From Paenibacillus sp. GP183 (GTDB taxonomy: Bacteria; Bacillota; Bacilli; Paenibacillales; NBRC-103111), in NCBI RefSeq assembly GCF_900104695.1, contig NZ_FNSW01000001.1, positions 3,962,001 through 4,026,000 of the forward strand: a DNA stretch of 64,000 nt, in the 5' to 3' direction. Within the stretch, counting starts at the first letter, position 1. The number at the start of each line of letters is the position of its first letter. Under the pieces are notes generated by a model. It saw only the letters and a program-made list of their open reading frames with translations. It made no database searches and was not told the DNA's origin. Positions 25,630 through 35,420 of the stretch are shown piece by piece. Made by a program: the position numbers and the translations under genes.

Positions 25630-26505
25630 ATGATGCAAATTCAGTCAACTGATCTGGTTCTCCCCATAAGAGAGGCCAATCCATTCTGGTATAAACTAAA
25701 AAAGAATCCGATGACTTTGATCGGCCTAACGGTCTTGGGGATCATCATCCTTCTTTCTTTAGCCGCTCCTCTTATTACCTCCTATGACCCGAACAAAATT
25801 AATGTAATTGAGCGTTTTCAGAGCCCTACGGGGAAACATTGGTTTGGAACGGATGAAGTAGGGAGAGATATTTTTACCCGTATTCTTTACGGCTCACGAC
25901 TTTCATTAGGTATAGGGATAGTAATTGTTGTTGCGGCAGGATTGGTGGGTATTGTTTTCGGAACAATTTCAGGTTTTTTTGGAGGCAAAGTGGATCAAGT
26001 CATTATGCGAATCATGGATATGATTCTCGCCTTTCCCACATTAATCTTGGCTATGGCTTTTGCTGCCGCATTAGGCCCAAACTTACAAAATGCGATGATT
26101 GCTATTGCGATCGTCAAAATCCCGGTTTATGTTCGATTGGCACGAGGAGAAACGTTGTCTCTGCGGGAAAAGCTGTTTGTGAAAGCGGCGATTATCTTTA
26201 GAATCAAATCGTGGCGAATTATCGCCAGACATATTATTCCTAATGTCATTTCTCCGATTATTATCCAAGTTACATTGGATATAGGTGATGCGATCCTTTT
26301 GGTTGCTACGCTCGGATTTCTCGGATTAGGCGCTCAACCACCCACACCGGAGTGGGGAGCGATGATCAGTACAGGCTGGAAATATCTGCTCGATTATTGG
26401 TGGTATCCTACTTTTCCCGGTTTAGCCCTTTTTTTGGCGTCAGGTGCTTTAAATCTGATAGGGGATGGTATTCGTGATATTCTTGATCCCAAATCCAGTC
26501 GCTAG
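25630..26505 (+). CDS. Dipeptide ABC transporter permease (DppC-like)
   Basis: 291 residues. The N-terminal tail and helix (NPMTLIGLTVLGIIILLSLAAP), HWFGTDEVGRDIFTRILYGSR and the EAA loop KLFVKAAIIFRIKSWRIIARHIIPN identify DppC/OppC. The C-terminus GDGIRDILDPKS is characteristic. ATG at 25630 is followed by another at 25633; either is served by GGGAG. It pairs with the preceding permease. Confidence 0.94.
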   Translation: MMQIQSTDLVLPIREANPFWYKLKKNPMTLIGLTVLGIIILLSLAAPLITSYDPNKINVIERFQSPTGKHWFGTDEVGRDIFTRILYGSRLSLGIGIVIVVAAGLVGIVFGTISGFFGGKVDQVIMRIMDMILAFPTLILAMAFAAALGPNLQNAMIAIAIVKIPVYVRLARGETLSLREKLFVKAAIIFRIKSWRIIARHIIPNVISPIIIQVTLDIGDAILLVATLGFLGLGAQPPTPEWGAMISTGWKYLLDYWWYPTFPGLALFLASGALNLIGDGIRDILDPKSSR

Positions 26506-26516
26506 GAGGAGAAAGA

Positions 26517-27491
26517 ATGCTTATTGAAATCAAAGATCTGTCTGTTGAATTTCATGGGATACGGGGCAAAATGAAAGCCTTGCAGCATGTAAGCTTCTCC
26601 GTAAATCAAGGTGAAATTGTCGGGATCGTAGGAGAATCCGGGTCTGGCAAGTCCGTTACGGCCTTATCGATTCTAGGTTTGCTGGAGAAAAATGCAGCCA
26701 TAACGAGCGGTGAAATTATATACGCAGGAAGAAACCTCCTTGCCCTAAATAAAAAGGATACGCAAGCCATTCGAGGAAAAGAAATCGGCATGGTTTTTCA
26801 GGAACCGATGACGGCTCTTCATCCCACTATGCGTGTGGGAAAACAGTTGGCTGAAGTCATAAAAAGGCACCGCGGTGTAACGAGAAAAGAGGCAGGCCGC
26901 TTAGCGATCCAGGCCCTGCAAGATGTTCAAATTCATGACCCCGAATTGGTGGCAAGAAAATATCCATTTGAATTAAGCGGTGGCATGAGACAAAGGGTTG
27001 TAATAGCTTTAGCGATGGCTGCTCCCCCTGATTTACTCATCGCGGATGAGTCAACCACCGCTTTGGACGTTACCATCCAATATGAGATTTTAAAGCTAAT
27101 GAAGGAACTATCGGAAAAACGGGGAACTGCGATTCTGTTAATCACACATGATCTTGGTATCGTAGCTCAATTATGCAGCCGGGTTGTGATCATGTATGCA
27201 GGAGAAATCATTGAGGCCGGAAACACGTCAGAAGTCCTTCGTAACCCGCAGCATCCCTATACGCAAGCTTTATTGCATGCGCTTCCCGATTTAGTTGATC
27301 CGAATGAACCTTTAATGGCAATCAGCGGTGAGGTACCTGATTTGCGCAATCGTCCCACAGGCTGCAGTTTCGCCTCTCGCTGCAGTCAGGCCGTTGATTT
27401 GTGTAGAGCAAATAAACCGAAATTAGAGGAGCAAACGCCTGGACACAATGTTGCATGCTGGTTGGCGGGAGGTAATGGAAACCATGAATGA
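26517..27491 (+). CDS. Dipeptide ABC transporter ATP-binding protein (DppD-like)
   Basis: 324 residues. Walker A GESGSGKS, Q-loop MVFQEPMTALHPTMRVGKQ, signature LSGGMRQR, Walker B LLIADESTTALD and VTIQYEIL are present. The C-terminal oligopeptide extension has the Cys-rich PTGCSFASRCSQAVDLC that can bind an iron-sulfur cluster in this family. GGAGGAGAAAG precedes the ATG; it overlaps the next ATPase gene. Confidence 0.95.
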   Translation: MLIEIKDLSVEFHGIRGKMKALQHVSFSVNQGEIVGIVGESGSGKSVTALSILGLLEKNAAITSGEIIYAGRNLLALNKKDTQAIRGKEIGMVFQEPMTALHPTMRVGKQLAEVIKRHRGVTRKEAGRLAIQALQDVQIHDPELVARKYPFELSGGMRQRVVIALAMAAPPDLLIADESTTALDVTIQYEILKLMKELSEKRGTAILLITHDLGIVAQLCSRVVIMYAGEIIEAGNTSEVLRNPQHPYTQALLHALPDLVDPNEPLMAISGEVPDLRNRPTGCSFASRCSQAVDLCRANKPKLEEQTPGHNVACWLAGGNGNHE

Positions 27492-28434
27492 GATCATTCA
27501 AATTCAGCAGGTACACAAGCTGTTTGGAAAAGGGAAGCAGCTGGTAAAAGCTGTCCAAGAAGCCGATCTGGCCATTTGCCAGGGGGAAGCCTTCGGGCTG
27601 GTCGGAGAGTCCGGATCCGGAAAAAGCACAATAGGCAAAATGTTGGTCGGCATGGAAGCACCAACGCATGGAATCATTACTTACCTTGGGAATTCGCTAT
27701 GGAAAAAAGGAGAATTTCAAAGCCAGCGCCCCGGGGAAATCCAAATTGTATTTCAAGATCCGCAGTCTTCTCTCGATCCCAGGATGACAGTCAAAGATAT
27801 TATACTAGAACCACTCTATGCGCTGCCTTCAGCGGAGCGAAAGGAAAAAGGGTCGCACACACGGCTTCATTCCCTGATTAAACGAGTGGGTCTCAAAGAG
27901 GAACATCTCTCCCGTTATCCTCACGAATTCAGTGGAGGGCAGCGGCAGCGCATCGCCATCGCACGAGCATTAATTACAGATCCTTCTTTTATGGTTCTGG
28001 ATGAGCCGACATCGGCTCTTGATGTCTCGGTACAGGCTCAAGTGTTAAATTTATTAAAAGAATTAAAAAAAGAACGAAACCTGACCTATTTATTCATTTC
28101 GCATAATATGGCCGTCATTCGCTACATGTGTGATCGGATTGCTGTCATGTACAAAGGGAAAATTGTGGAGGTGGGTCCCTCTCAAGCTATGTTTAAGCAT
28201 CCGAATCATCCTTATACACGAATCCTTCTATCCTCACTGCCAAGTGTATATGAGGATTCCACACAGGGTATAGGTTTTGCTGAATCTGCAAGCAATGGTG
28301 ACGATAATGCCTGCGTATTTTATCAAAGATGCCCCTCCCGGCAGGACATTTGTCTCCAATCTCCCGCTTTTGAAGAGAGGGAAGTAGGCAGGGGCTGTGC
28401 ATGCCATTTTAAAGAGGTGAATAAGAGTGTTTAA
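27484..28434 (+). CDS. Dipeptide ABC transporter ATP-binding protein (DppF-like)
   Basis: 316 residues. Walker A GESGSGKST, VFQDPQSSLDPRMTV, signature FSGGQRQRIAIARAL, Walker B MVLDEPTSALDVSVQ, and a C-terminal CVFYQRCPSRQDIC oligopeptide motif. ATG 27484 is preferred for spacing from GGGAGG (27467-27472); ATG 27475 is an alternative. Second ATPase of the importer. Its end overlaps the regulator gene by eight bases. Confidence 0.94.
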   Translation: MNEIIQIQQVHKLFGKGKQLVKAVQEADLAICQGEAFGLVGESGSGKSTIGKMLVGMEAPTHGIITYLGNSLWKKGEFQSQRPGEIQIVFQDPQSSLDPRMTVKDIILEPLYALPSAERKEKGSHTRLHSLIKRVGLKEEHLSRYPHEFSGGQRQRIAIARALITDPSFMVLDEPTSALDVSVQAQVLNLLKELKKERNLTYLFISHNMAVIRYMCDRIAVMYKGKIVEVGPSQAMFKHPNHPYTRILLSSLPSVYEDSTQGIGFAESASNGDDNACVFYQRCPSRQDICLQSPAFEEREVGRGCACHFKEVNKSV

Positions 28435-28957
28435 TGGGGAACGGGTTCGGGAAATTCGAAAACAAAAAAACATCACCCTTAAAGAGTTGGCAGAAAAAAC
28501 AGGACTAAGCATTGGTCTTCTTTCTCAAATTGAAAGGAGGATCGTAGATCCTACGGTAGGAACGTTCTGGAAAATTTGTACCGCCCTGAACATTCCTATT
28601 CATCACTTTTTTCAAGGCATAGAAGAGGAGCACATCGTTGTCAGGAAGGATCAACGCCGATTGATGGAATTATCCGATTCCAGTGTACGTTACCATATTC
28701 TTTCCCCGAATCGGTTAGGGAAAATTGAGTACCTGCTCGTGGAAATTCAACCGGGGGAAATGGTCGAAACCGAGCTTGTCAGCCATCCGGGTGAAGAGTG
28801 TGGATTCATCATGCAAGGCGAAATGAAAATCATACTTGACCAACAAGAGATTTATTTGTATGAAGGAGATAGTATTTGCTTTCCCAGCACAACACCCCAT
28901 CGTTATGTAAATACGGGAAGCACAGTTGCCCTTTCCATTTGGGCTATGGTCCATTGA
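28427..28957 (+). CDS. XRE-cupin transcriptional regulator
   Basis: 176 residues. An XRE helix-turn-helix (VREIRKQKNITLKELAEKTG, LSIGLLSQIERRIVDPTVGTF) is joined to a C-terminal cupin barrel (IQPGEMVETELVSHPGEECGFIMQGEMKI ... CFPSTTPHRYVN). GTG start overlapping the upstream ATPase. Proteins of this design often control amino acid or polyamine catabolism and sense a small ligand in the cupin. Here it probably controls the dipeptidase/transport operon and perhaps the D-serine dehydratase gene 62 bases downstream. Confidence 0.88.
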   Translation: MFNGERVREIRKQKNITLKELAEKTGLSIGLLSQIERRIVDPTVGTFWKICTALNIPIHHFFQGIEEEHIVVRKDQRRLMELSDSSVRYHILSPNRLGKIEYLLVEIQPGEMVETELVSHPGEECGFIMQGEMKIILDQQEIYLYEGDSICFPSTTPHRYVNTGSTVALSIWAMVH

Positions 28958-29019
28958 GATCAACATCTGTTGGGCCTAAGCATAATAGAGTTCTATTCCA
29001 ATAAGGTTGTGGTGAAAAT

Positions 29020-30372
29020 ATGGATACTGAACTTATAATAAAAGAGTTGATTTCAAACAAAGAAGTTTTCTGGACCAATCGCGGTTATGAAAAGTTTGAA
29101 ACAGGCATTGCAAAAGCTCCTCTGCATCTAAGAGATGTAATGGAAGCAGGAGCAAGATTGCAACGTTTTGTGCCGTATATGGCAAAGATTTTTCCTGAAA
29201 CCAAAGAAACGAATGGAATTATTGAATCTCCTATTGTTAAAATACCGGCGATGCAGCAGCATTTGGAACAAGTGTATCAAGAGAAATTGTATGGCAATCT
29301 CTTGCTCAAATGTGACAGTCATCTTCCAATTTCCGGATCTATTAAAGCGAGAGGTGGAATATATGAAGTTCTTAAACACGCAGAAGATTTAGCTTTGCAG
29401 CATGGGCTTCTAAAACCAACAGATGATTATTCGGTGATGGACAGCGAGGCGTTCAGGAATTTTTTCTCCCAATATTCGATTGCGGTCGGTTCAACGGGAA
29501 ATTTGGGGCTTAGCATCGGTATCATCAGCGCGGCAATGGGATTTAAGGTTACGGTTCATATGTCGGCAGATGCAAAGAAATGGAAGAAAAATTTACTTCG
29601 AAGTGTTGGGGCCGTCGTTGTAGAATACGAATCGGACTACAGTAAAGCTGTGGAAGAAGGAAGAAAGCAAGCCGAAAAGGATCCTCTTTGTTATTTCATT
29701 GATGATGAAAATTCACGCCATCTCTTTTTAGGATACTCAGTTGCCGCTTTACGGCTAACCCAACAATTAGAGGATCTGAAGATCAAGGTAGATGCGGAGC
29801 ATCCCTTGTTTGTTTACCTTCCGTGCGGCGTAGGCGGAGGACCTGGAGGAGTTGCCTTTGGTTTGAAGCTCATGTATCAGGACTTTGTTCATTGCTTCTT
29901 TGCAGAGCCTACCCATTCACCTTGTATGTTACTTGGTTTAATAACCGGTCTTCATGACCAAATTTCCGTACAAGATATAGGCATCGATAATATTACGGCA
30001 GCAGATGGACTTGCCGTTGGAAGGCCCTCCGGTTTTGTCGGTAAATTAATGGAGCCTTTATTAAGCGGGAGTTATACGGTAAGTGATCGTACGCTATATC
30101 GCTTATTGTACGCATTAGCGGATACGGAAAAGATCTACCTGGAGCCTTCCGCTTTGGCCGGAGCCTTAGGACCGATTCAATTGTTGAAAACGGAATCAGG
30201 GCAGAAATTTGTAAATACTCATCTCTTGCAGGACAAAATGAAGCATGCCACACATATCATTTGGGCCACAGGAGGAAGTATGGTACCTAAAGATGTGATG
30301 GATGAATACCTCCAAATCGGGTTGGATTTATCTGATTTATCTGTAGACGCGGGGGACTCTTTGCCCGATTAA
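29020..30372 (+). CDS. dsdA: D-serine dehydratase DsdA
   Basis: 450 residues, PLP fold type II. The PLP lysine is in SGSIKARGG (Lys109); the phosphate/substrate loops [10 protein letters not shown] and [10 protein letters not shown] are present, as are KKWKKNLLR and [13 protein letters not shown], all typical of DsdA. It turns D-serine into pyruvate and ammonia. Its 3' end overlaps the convergent alanine racemase gene by 36 bases. In this cluster it widens D-amino-acid use beyond D-alanine. Confidence 0.93.
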   Translation: MDTELIIKELISNKEVFWTNRGYEKFETGIAKAPLHLRDVMEAGARLQRFVPYMAKIFPETKETNGIIESPIVKIPAMQQHLEQVYQEKLYGNLLLKCDSHLPISGSIKARGGIYEVLKHAEDLALQHGLLKPTDDYSVMDSEAFRNFFSQYSIAVGSTGNLGLSIGIISAAMGFKVTVHMSADAKKWKKNLLRSVGAVVVEYESDYSKAVEEGRKQAEKDPLCYFIDDENSRHLFLGYSVAALRLTQQLEDLKIKVDAEHPLFVYLPCGVGGGPGGVAFGLKLMYQDFVHCFFAEPTHSPCMLLGLITGLHDQISVQDIGIDNITAADGLAVGRPSGFVGKLMEPLLSGSYTVSDRTLYRLLYALADTEKIYLEPSALAGALGPIQLLKTESGQKFVNTHLLQDKMKHATHIIWATGGSMVPKDVMDEYLQIGLDLSDLSVDAGDSLPD

Positions 30373-31506
30373 ACAAACAACTTCATAATTAATAGTGTTC
30401 ATATGGGAAGCCACTTCATCAATAGAGAGGAAGCTTTCTTGTGATCCGCCAAACAATACAACTTCGTCACCTATTTGAACGTTGGAAACGGAAGTAACGT
30501 TTAATATGGTTTGATCCATACAGACTCTTCCTACTATGGGGACCCGCCTATGGTTAACCAGAGCACATCCTTTATTGGAGAGCTGCCGCGACAATCCATC
30601 GGCATAGCCGATTGGAATGGTTGCTGTAACACAGTCTTCTTCTGGTTTAAATGTACAGCCGTAGCTAACAGGTTGACCCTTGGGAATATGCTTTATAGCT
30701 GAAATTCTTGTTTTCAAATGCATAGCCTGTTCAAGTGCAAAGTCCGGATGCTGTACGTTGGCAGACGGACGCAGTCCATAAAGTGCGATACCCACTCGAA
30801 TCATGTCTAGATGCATTTGCGGAAAATGAATGGCGGCCGCACTATTGCAGCAGTGCTTAATGGGTACTTCGATTTGATTGCTCTCCAAAAATTGAATAAA
30901 CGCGTTGAATAATTCAAATTGCTGCAGCGTATAAGACGGATCTAAACTATCCGCATCTGCAAAATGAGTAAATATACCTTCCAAAAGCACAAATCGGGAT
31001 GAACATGTTTTTTTTGCTAAAGATAAAGCTTCCTCTTTGGATGTTAGTCCTATCCGTGACATTCCGGTATCAATCTTTAGATGAATTCGTGCTTTTTGTT
31101 GTAATTGTTCCGTACAAGCAATAATTTCGTCCAATACCTGCTCTGAGTACACGGTTAAGGCAATTCCGTTTTGGATGGCGGCTTTAACGGAAAGAGGAGG
31201 CGTATAGCCTAAAACAAGGATCGGTTTATCAATGCCTGCGGCTCTTAATTGCAAAGCTTCATCAAGAATAGCGACACCTAAATAATTTGCTCCTGCTGTA
31301 AGAGCTGTTTTGGCAATTTCAATGGCACCGTGTCCATACCCGTTTGCTTTAACAACAGCCATCAAGAGACAGGATTCCTTCATTTTGGATTTGAATAGAT
31401 GGGTGTTATGGAAGATGGCATCCAGTGAGACTTCGGCCCATGTTTCACGGTAGCTTATTCGACTCTCACTTGTTTCCAACACATGATTGGATAGACCACT
31501 GCTCAT
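30337..31506 (-). CDS. alr: Alanine racemase
   Basis: 389 residues. The PLP lysine is in [11 protein letters not shown] (Lys53). [26 protein letters not shown], the second catalytic base Tyr in [15 protein letters not shown] and VGRVCMDQ are all present. Interconverts D- and L-alanine. Encoded opposite to its neighbours: convergent with dsdA and divergent from the PucR-type regulator, with a shared 144-base control region. Given the context it probably feeds D-Ala into the alanine dehydrogenase route rather than being the main biosynthetic enzyme. Confidence 0.95.
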   Translation of the reverse strand: MSSGLSNHVLETSESRISYRETWAEVSLDAIFHNTHLFKSKMKESCLLMAVVKANGYGHGAIEIAKTALTAGANYLGVAILDEALQLRAAGIDKPILVLGYTPPLSVKAAIQNGIALTVYSEQVLDEIIACTEQLQQKARIHLKIDTGMSRIGLTSKEEALSLAKKTCSSRFVLLEGIFTHFADADSLDPSYTLQQFELFNAFIQFLESNQIEVPIKHCCNSAAAIHFPQMHLDMIRVGIALYGLRPSANVQHPDFALEQAMHLKTRISAIKHIPKGQPVSYGCTFKPEEDCVTATIPIGYADGLSRQLSNKGCALVNHRRVPIVGRVCMDQTILNVTSVSNVQIGDEVVLFGGSQESFLSIDEVASHMNTINYEVVCLIGQRVPRVYR

Positions 31507-31597
31507 AAAAAGGCCCCCTTGTCTACTCTAAACCAAGTATAAGTTTATACATGATTTTTTTCATTGTTGAAAAAAAACAAAATATCAACCCACAGTT

Positions 31598-31611
31598 GTG
31601 GACTTGCACAA
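31598..31611 (+). promoter_or_regulatory. Shared motif, copy 1 (alr-regulator intergenic region)
   Basis: GTGGACTTGCACAA recurs as GTTGATTTGCACAA (32892-32905) upstream of ald; 12 of 14 bases are identical. Candidate binding site of the PucR/AdeR-type activator. Confidence 0.4.
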
Positions 31612-31650
31612 ACATCGTTATAACCATTAGAGCGGGAGGCGCATGACTGG

Positions 31651-32886
31651 ATGCACATGGAAGAAGACCCGTTTGAAAAAAGCTTTGAAAGCTTAGAAAC
31701 TTTAGCCGAAACCATAAACGAAGTGCTTGGGTGTCCGGTAACCATCGAAGATGTTAATCATCGGCTTTTAGCCTACAGCTCCCACGATCCGCAAATGGAT
31801 ACTGCCCGAATTGCCACTATCGTCGGTCGGCGTGTTCCGGAAAAAGTGATCAGTGGTTTGTGGCGGGATGGCGTGATTCAGCGAATAGTGGAGAGTCAAG
31901 AGCCAGTCAGGATACCGGCGATAAGGGATATTGGACTCAATGACCGGGTTGCGATTGCCATTCGAAAAAACAGGGATATCTTGGGTTATATTTGGGTGGT
32001 TGAGGTTGGAAAACAGCTGGGGGATCAAGAACTTAATCAATTAAAAAAAGCGGCGCAAGCGGCAAAGACGAAACTGGTTCAGCATCATATGCAAAGACGA
32101 AAGGAAGAAGAGGGGCATAAAGATTTTCTCTGGCAGCTCTTAATGGGACATTTAAAATCCGAGTCGACGATTAAAGAAAAAGCGGAAAAATTAGGAGTGG
32201 TGGTTCCAGCTTCCTTCCATGTACTTGTGTTCCAATTCGTTTCTGAAATTACGGAAAAATGGGTTCAGCAGATCCTGGACCTGATCTCAGCAGCTCAACA
32301 AATTCGCGTTGTTTTTCATGTTGTTGACAATTATCAGTTAATTTTACTTTCTGCGCCAATCCTGCAGCATCCTTCAAAGCAAGACTACGCCAAATCCTTC
32401 ATTCACTTCATGGATCAAATCAAAAGTCGATTCGGTTCCGCTTTCTCTGAAGGGGGCAATGGTTCTTTTTACCAGGAATATACAATGGTGGAGAAAAGTT
32501 ATCAAGAAGCGTTAATGGTTTTGCAAATTAAAAAACAATTTCCTAACGAAACGAAAAACCTTTATCATTATCCAGACCTTGGTTATTATCGTTTTTTGCC
32601 CTTGATCTTAGAAGAAAAACGCAAACGCAGCTTTAATAATTCATGTTTGGAGAAGCTTAGAGAATATGATCGGGAGCACAACAGCAGCCTGCTGTACACC
32701 TTGGAAGTATTCTTAAGCTATGACTGCAATGCTAAGGATGCAGCAGATGTCCTACATGTCCATACCAATACATTGAATTATCGGTTAAAACGAATCTCAG
32801 AAATTGGAGAGATTAACCTAACGAATATGGATCAAAAAGTAACGCTTTATCTTGATCTAAAAACAGAGCAGCTTGGCGAGAACTGA
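31651..32886 (+). CDS. PucR-family transcriptional activator (AdeR-like)
   Basis: 411 residues. The N-terminal sensing part (INEVLGCPVTIEDVNHRLLAY) resembles the PucR/CdaR sensor. The C-terminal helix-turn-helix has LRVLEVFLSYDCN-like spacing: LEVFLSYDCNAKDAADVLHV and HTNTLNYRLKRISEI, the PucR HTH_30 motif. Bacillus AdeR, a PucR-type protein, activates ald; here ald lies 112 bases downstream. ATG 31651 is chosen for spacing from GGGAGG (31634-31639). Confidence 0.87.
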   Translation: MHMEEDPFEKSFESLETLAETINEVLGCPVTIEDVNHRLLAYSSHDPQMDTARIATIVGRRVPEKVISGLWRDGVIQRIVESQEPVRIPAIRDIGLNDRVAIAIRKNRDILGYIWVVEVGKQLGDQELNQLKKAAQAAKTKLVQHHMQRRKEEEGHKDFLWQLLMGHLKSESTIKEKAEKLGVVVPASFHVLVFQFVSEITEKWVQQILDLISAAQQIRVVFHVVDNYQLILLSAPILQHPSKQDYAKSFIHFMDQIKSRFGSAFSEGGNGSFYQEYTMVEKSYQEALMVLQIKKQFPNETKNLYHYPDLGYYRFLPLILEEKRKRSFNNSCLEKLREYDREHNSSLLYTLEVFLSYDCNAKDAADVLHVHTNTLNYRLKRISEIGEINLTNMDQKVTLYLDLKTEQLGEN

Positions 32887-32891
32887 GGTTT

Positions 32892-32905
32892 GTTGATTTG
32901 CACAA
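32892..32905 (+). promoter_or_regulatory. Shared motif, copy 2 (upstream of ald)
   Basis: GTTGATTTGCACAA lies 54 bases before a TATACT -10 box (32960-32965) that has no good -35, the pattern of an activator-dependent promoter. See copy 1 at 31598-31611. Confidence 0.4.
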
Positions 32906-32998
32906 TCCCGGATTGAACTTTTCATGTTTCCATACAAACAAAAAAGACGATTCTTCCCCTATACTTGGCTTAAGTCAATATAAGAGGAGACTATGATT

Positions 32999-34132
32999 AT
33001 GCGAATAGGCATACCCAAAGAAATTAAAAACAATGAAAATCGAGTCGCAATTACCCCCGCAGGTGTCATTTCCTTTGTAAAAGCAGACCATGAAGTGTTT
33101 GTTGAAAAGAATGCTGGGGTTGGCAGTGGTTTCAGCAATGAAGAGTATATGGCGGCAGGTGCCCGAATCGTAGACCATGCTGCAGAAGTATGGTCTTCGG
33201 CTGATATGCTGATGAAAGTAAAAGAGCCTCTCTCTTCCGAATATGGGTATTTGCGCGAAGGATTGGTTTTATTTACGTATCTGCACTTGGCGGCAGAACC
33301 TAATCTTGCTCGTGCCCTTATTGAAAAAGGGGTTATCTCAATAGCCTATGAAACTGTTGAAATGAACCATACATTGCCGCTTCTGACCCCTATGAGTGAA
33401 GTAGCTGGGCGCATGTCCGTTCAAATTGGTGCGCAATTCTTGGAAAAGCCAAATGGCGGGAGAGGAATTCTTTTAGGTGGAGTTCCAGGGGTAAAACGCG
33501 GGAAAGTTACGATTATTGGCGGAGGTGTTGTGGGATCAAACGCTGCCAAGATTGCAATAGGGCTTGGCGCAGAGGTTACGGTTATAGATCTAAGTCCGGA
33601 CCGTCTTCGCCAATTGGAAGATATTTTTGGATCAGACATTCAAACATTAATGTCGAACCCGTTCAACATAGCTGAAGCTGTGGCAGAATCCGATCTTGTT
33701 ATCGGTGCGGTCTTAATTCCGGGCGCCAAAGCACCCAAGCTTGTGACGGAAGAAATGGTGAAGTCCATGAAACAAGGATCTGTAATTGTAGATGTTGCAG
33801 TTGACCAAGGCGGAATTTTTGAGACGGTTGATCGAATTACCACACATGCCGAACCGACTTATGACAAATATGGTGTTGTACATTACGCTGTTGCAAACAT
33901 GCCTGGCGCTGTTCCGAGAACATCAACCCTTGCTTTAACAAACGTCACGCTTCCTTATGCTCTGCAGATAGCAAATAAAGGTGTGAGACAAGCTATCCAA
34001 GATAACAAGTCGCTTCTGCTTGGTGTCAATGTTGTAGGAGGGTCGATCACATATGAAGCCGTAGCCAAAGATCTGGGTTATGAGTATGTTCTGGTAGAAA
34101 AAGCGCTGGAAAAACAATTTTCCATATCCTAA
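32999..34132 (+). CDS. ald: Alanine dehydrogenase
   Basis: 377 residues. [20 protein letters not shown], the substrate-binding MKVKEP lysine, YLHLAAEP histidine, [13 protein letters not shown] loop [15 protein letters not shown] and the C-terminal [15 protein letters not shown] identify Ald. It oxidatively deaminates L-alanine to pyruvate and ammonia. ATG 32999 is preferred for spacing from GAGGAG (32984-32989); ATG 32993 is possible. It closes the D-Ala to pyruvate route of this locus. Confidence 0.96.
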   Translation: MRIGIPKEIKNNENRVAITPAGVISFVKADHEVFVEKNAGVGSGFSNEEYMAAGARIVDHAAEVWSSADMLMKVKEPLSSEYGYLREGLVLFTYLHLAAEPNLARALIEKGVISIAYETVEMNHTLPLLTPMSEVAGRMSVQIGAQFLEKPNGGRGILLGGVPGVKRGKVTIIGGGVVGSNAAKIAIGLGAEVTVIDLSPDRLRQLEDIFGSDIQTLMSNPFNIAEAVAESDLVIGAVLIPGAKAPKLVTEEMVKSMKQGSVIVDVAVDQGGIFETVDRITTHAEPTYDKYGVVHYAVANMPGAVPRTSTLALTNVTLPYALQIANKGVRQAIQDNKSLLLGVNVVGGSITYEAVAKDLGYEYVLVEKALEKQFSIS

Positions 34133-34355
34133 TAAACTTAATGCGCTTGGTAGCTATAATAGACAGCTGGCTAAGTTCCAGCTGATACTCTTGCTATTTA
34201 GAAGGTCATCGGAGTAGTACCCATGTATTTAACATCCCGTTGGTTCTACAAGTTAATTGTTAGCGAAGTGTGTTAATTGCCCCAACGGCAATCGTGGTAA
34301 CTATTAAAATGTGTGAATCGAAACCTAATAATAAACAACTAATGATATGAGGGGA
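34133..34355. other. Intergenic region after ald
   Basis: A CAGCTGG/CCAGCTG hairpin (34164-34184) lies 30 bases after the ald stop without a T-run. No gene was seen before the 36-bp repeat at 34356. Confidence 0.35.
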
Positions 34356-34420
34356 TTGACAGGGTTTTCAACAGTGTAAGCTCGCCTCCATTCAAGAACC
34401 CGCTCCTGGAGCGGGTTTTT
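34356..34420 (+). repeat. 36-bp repeat plus terminator, copy 1 (possible sRNA 3' end)
   Basis: Bases 34356-34391 (starting TTGACAGGG, ending CTCGCCTCCAT) are identical to 44860-44895. A terminator hairpin AACCCGCT-CCTGG-AGCGGGTT with a T5 tail (34397-34420) follows six bases later; copy 2 has a similar hairpin. CCTCC is complementary to Shine-Dalgarno sequences, as in many Gram-positive small RNAs. Transcription is not shown by sequence alone. Confidence 0.6.
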
Positions 34421-34463
34421 ACCTTTTTAAAGGCTAAATTGTAGACATTTCAATGTTCCAGTA

Positions 34464-35420
34464 TTATGTAACATCGATCAGATTATGTTTAATCATCCAA
34501 TCCAGCGATTCCTTGACCGCCTCCAGGGAAGAATAGCGCGGCTCATAGCCGATCAATCTCCGTGCCTTGTCGATGCTGCAGTTTGGACTGTGTGCGATGT
34601 GGTCCCAGGTGCTACGTGCCTCCTGCTCGGACAGCTTGTCCTTCAGCGTTTCGAACGGTTCAAAGCGCATATTTGTTTCTTTTCCGAACCAGGAAGCGAC
34701 GGCCTCAGCGTAGCCTCTCAACGTCAAGGCTACCGGAGAGACGACATGGAAACTGTTACCGACTGCGGTGCTCCAGCACTGCGAAGCTTTAATGAAAGCC
34801 TGTGAAACGTCTTCCGCGTGAACGTGGTGTACGGTTTCCAGACCGAGATTCGGGATGACGATCTCCTTACCCTTGGCCAAACGGGAGAATACCTGTGGGT
34901 TGAAATGACCGGCCGGATTAAGCGGCGTCCACCCCGGGCCAACGATATGTCCCGGATGAAGCACGGTAGCTGGGAAGCCTGCCCTTCTCGCACGGTCAAT
35001 CAGATAGCTTTCAATTTCTGCCTTTAAAATGCCGTATTCGCCAAACGGCCTTCGCGGGGCTTCCTCAGTGGTGGGCACCGATGCACTCGGTCCGTGAACC
35101 CAGATCGTGCCGCAGGAAATATAATGCTGAACCTCTCCGTGCAAGGTCTCCACCATCTGCCGCGCGCTCTCCGGCTTGAAGCAGATCATGTCGATGACAA
35201 CATCCGGCTGGAGTCCGGCGATTTTCCGCCCGAACGTCCCTTCCGCTTCTTCCGAAGTCCTATCGGCGGTGAGATGCCGTACTTCCTTCCAAGCAGGGTC
35301 CGGACGATAAGGCTCTCTAGTCCCCCTGCTGACATTAACAACCTCGTGACCTAAACGCACCAATTGCGGAATCATATACGTTCCGACATGACCGCTGCCT
35401 CCAATAATTATGTATCGCAT
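34464..35420 (-). CDS. NAD-dependent epimerase/dehydratase family protein
   Basis: 318 residues, atypical/extended SDR. The cofactor loop is IIGGSGHVGTYM at the N-terminus, DVVIDMICFKP follows strand 4, and YGILK carries the catalytic Tyr/Lys. HPGHIVGPGW matches epimerase-like NmrA/SDR members. GC content is visibly higher than in adjoining genes, and it stands alone next to an intron remnant, so recent transfer is plausible. The substrate is unknown. Confidence 0.82.
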   Translation of the reverse strand: MRYIIIGGSGHVGTYMIPQLVRLGHEVVNVSRGTREPYRPDPAWKEVRHLTADRTSEEAEGTFGRKIAGLQPDVVIDMICFKPESARQMVETLHGEVQHYISCGTIWVHGPSASVPTTEEAPRRPFGEYGILKAEIESYLIDRARRAGFPATVLHPGHIVGPGWTPLNPAGHFNPQVFSRLAKGKEIVIPNLGLETVHHVHAEDVSQAFIKASQCWSTAVGNSFHVVSPVALTLRGYAEAVASWFGKETNMRFEPFETLKDKLSEQEARSTWDHIAHSPNCSIDKARRLIGYEPRYSSLEAVKESLDWMIKHNLIDVT

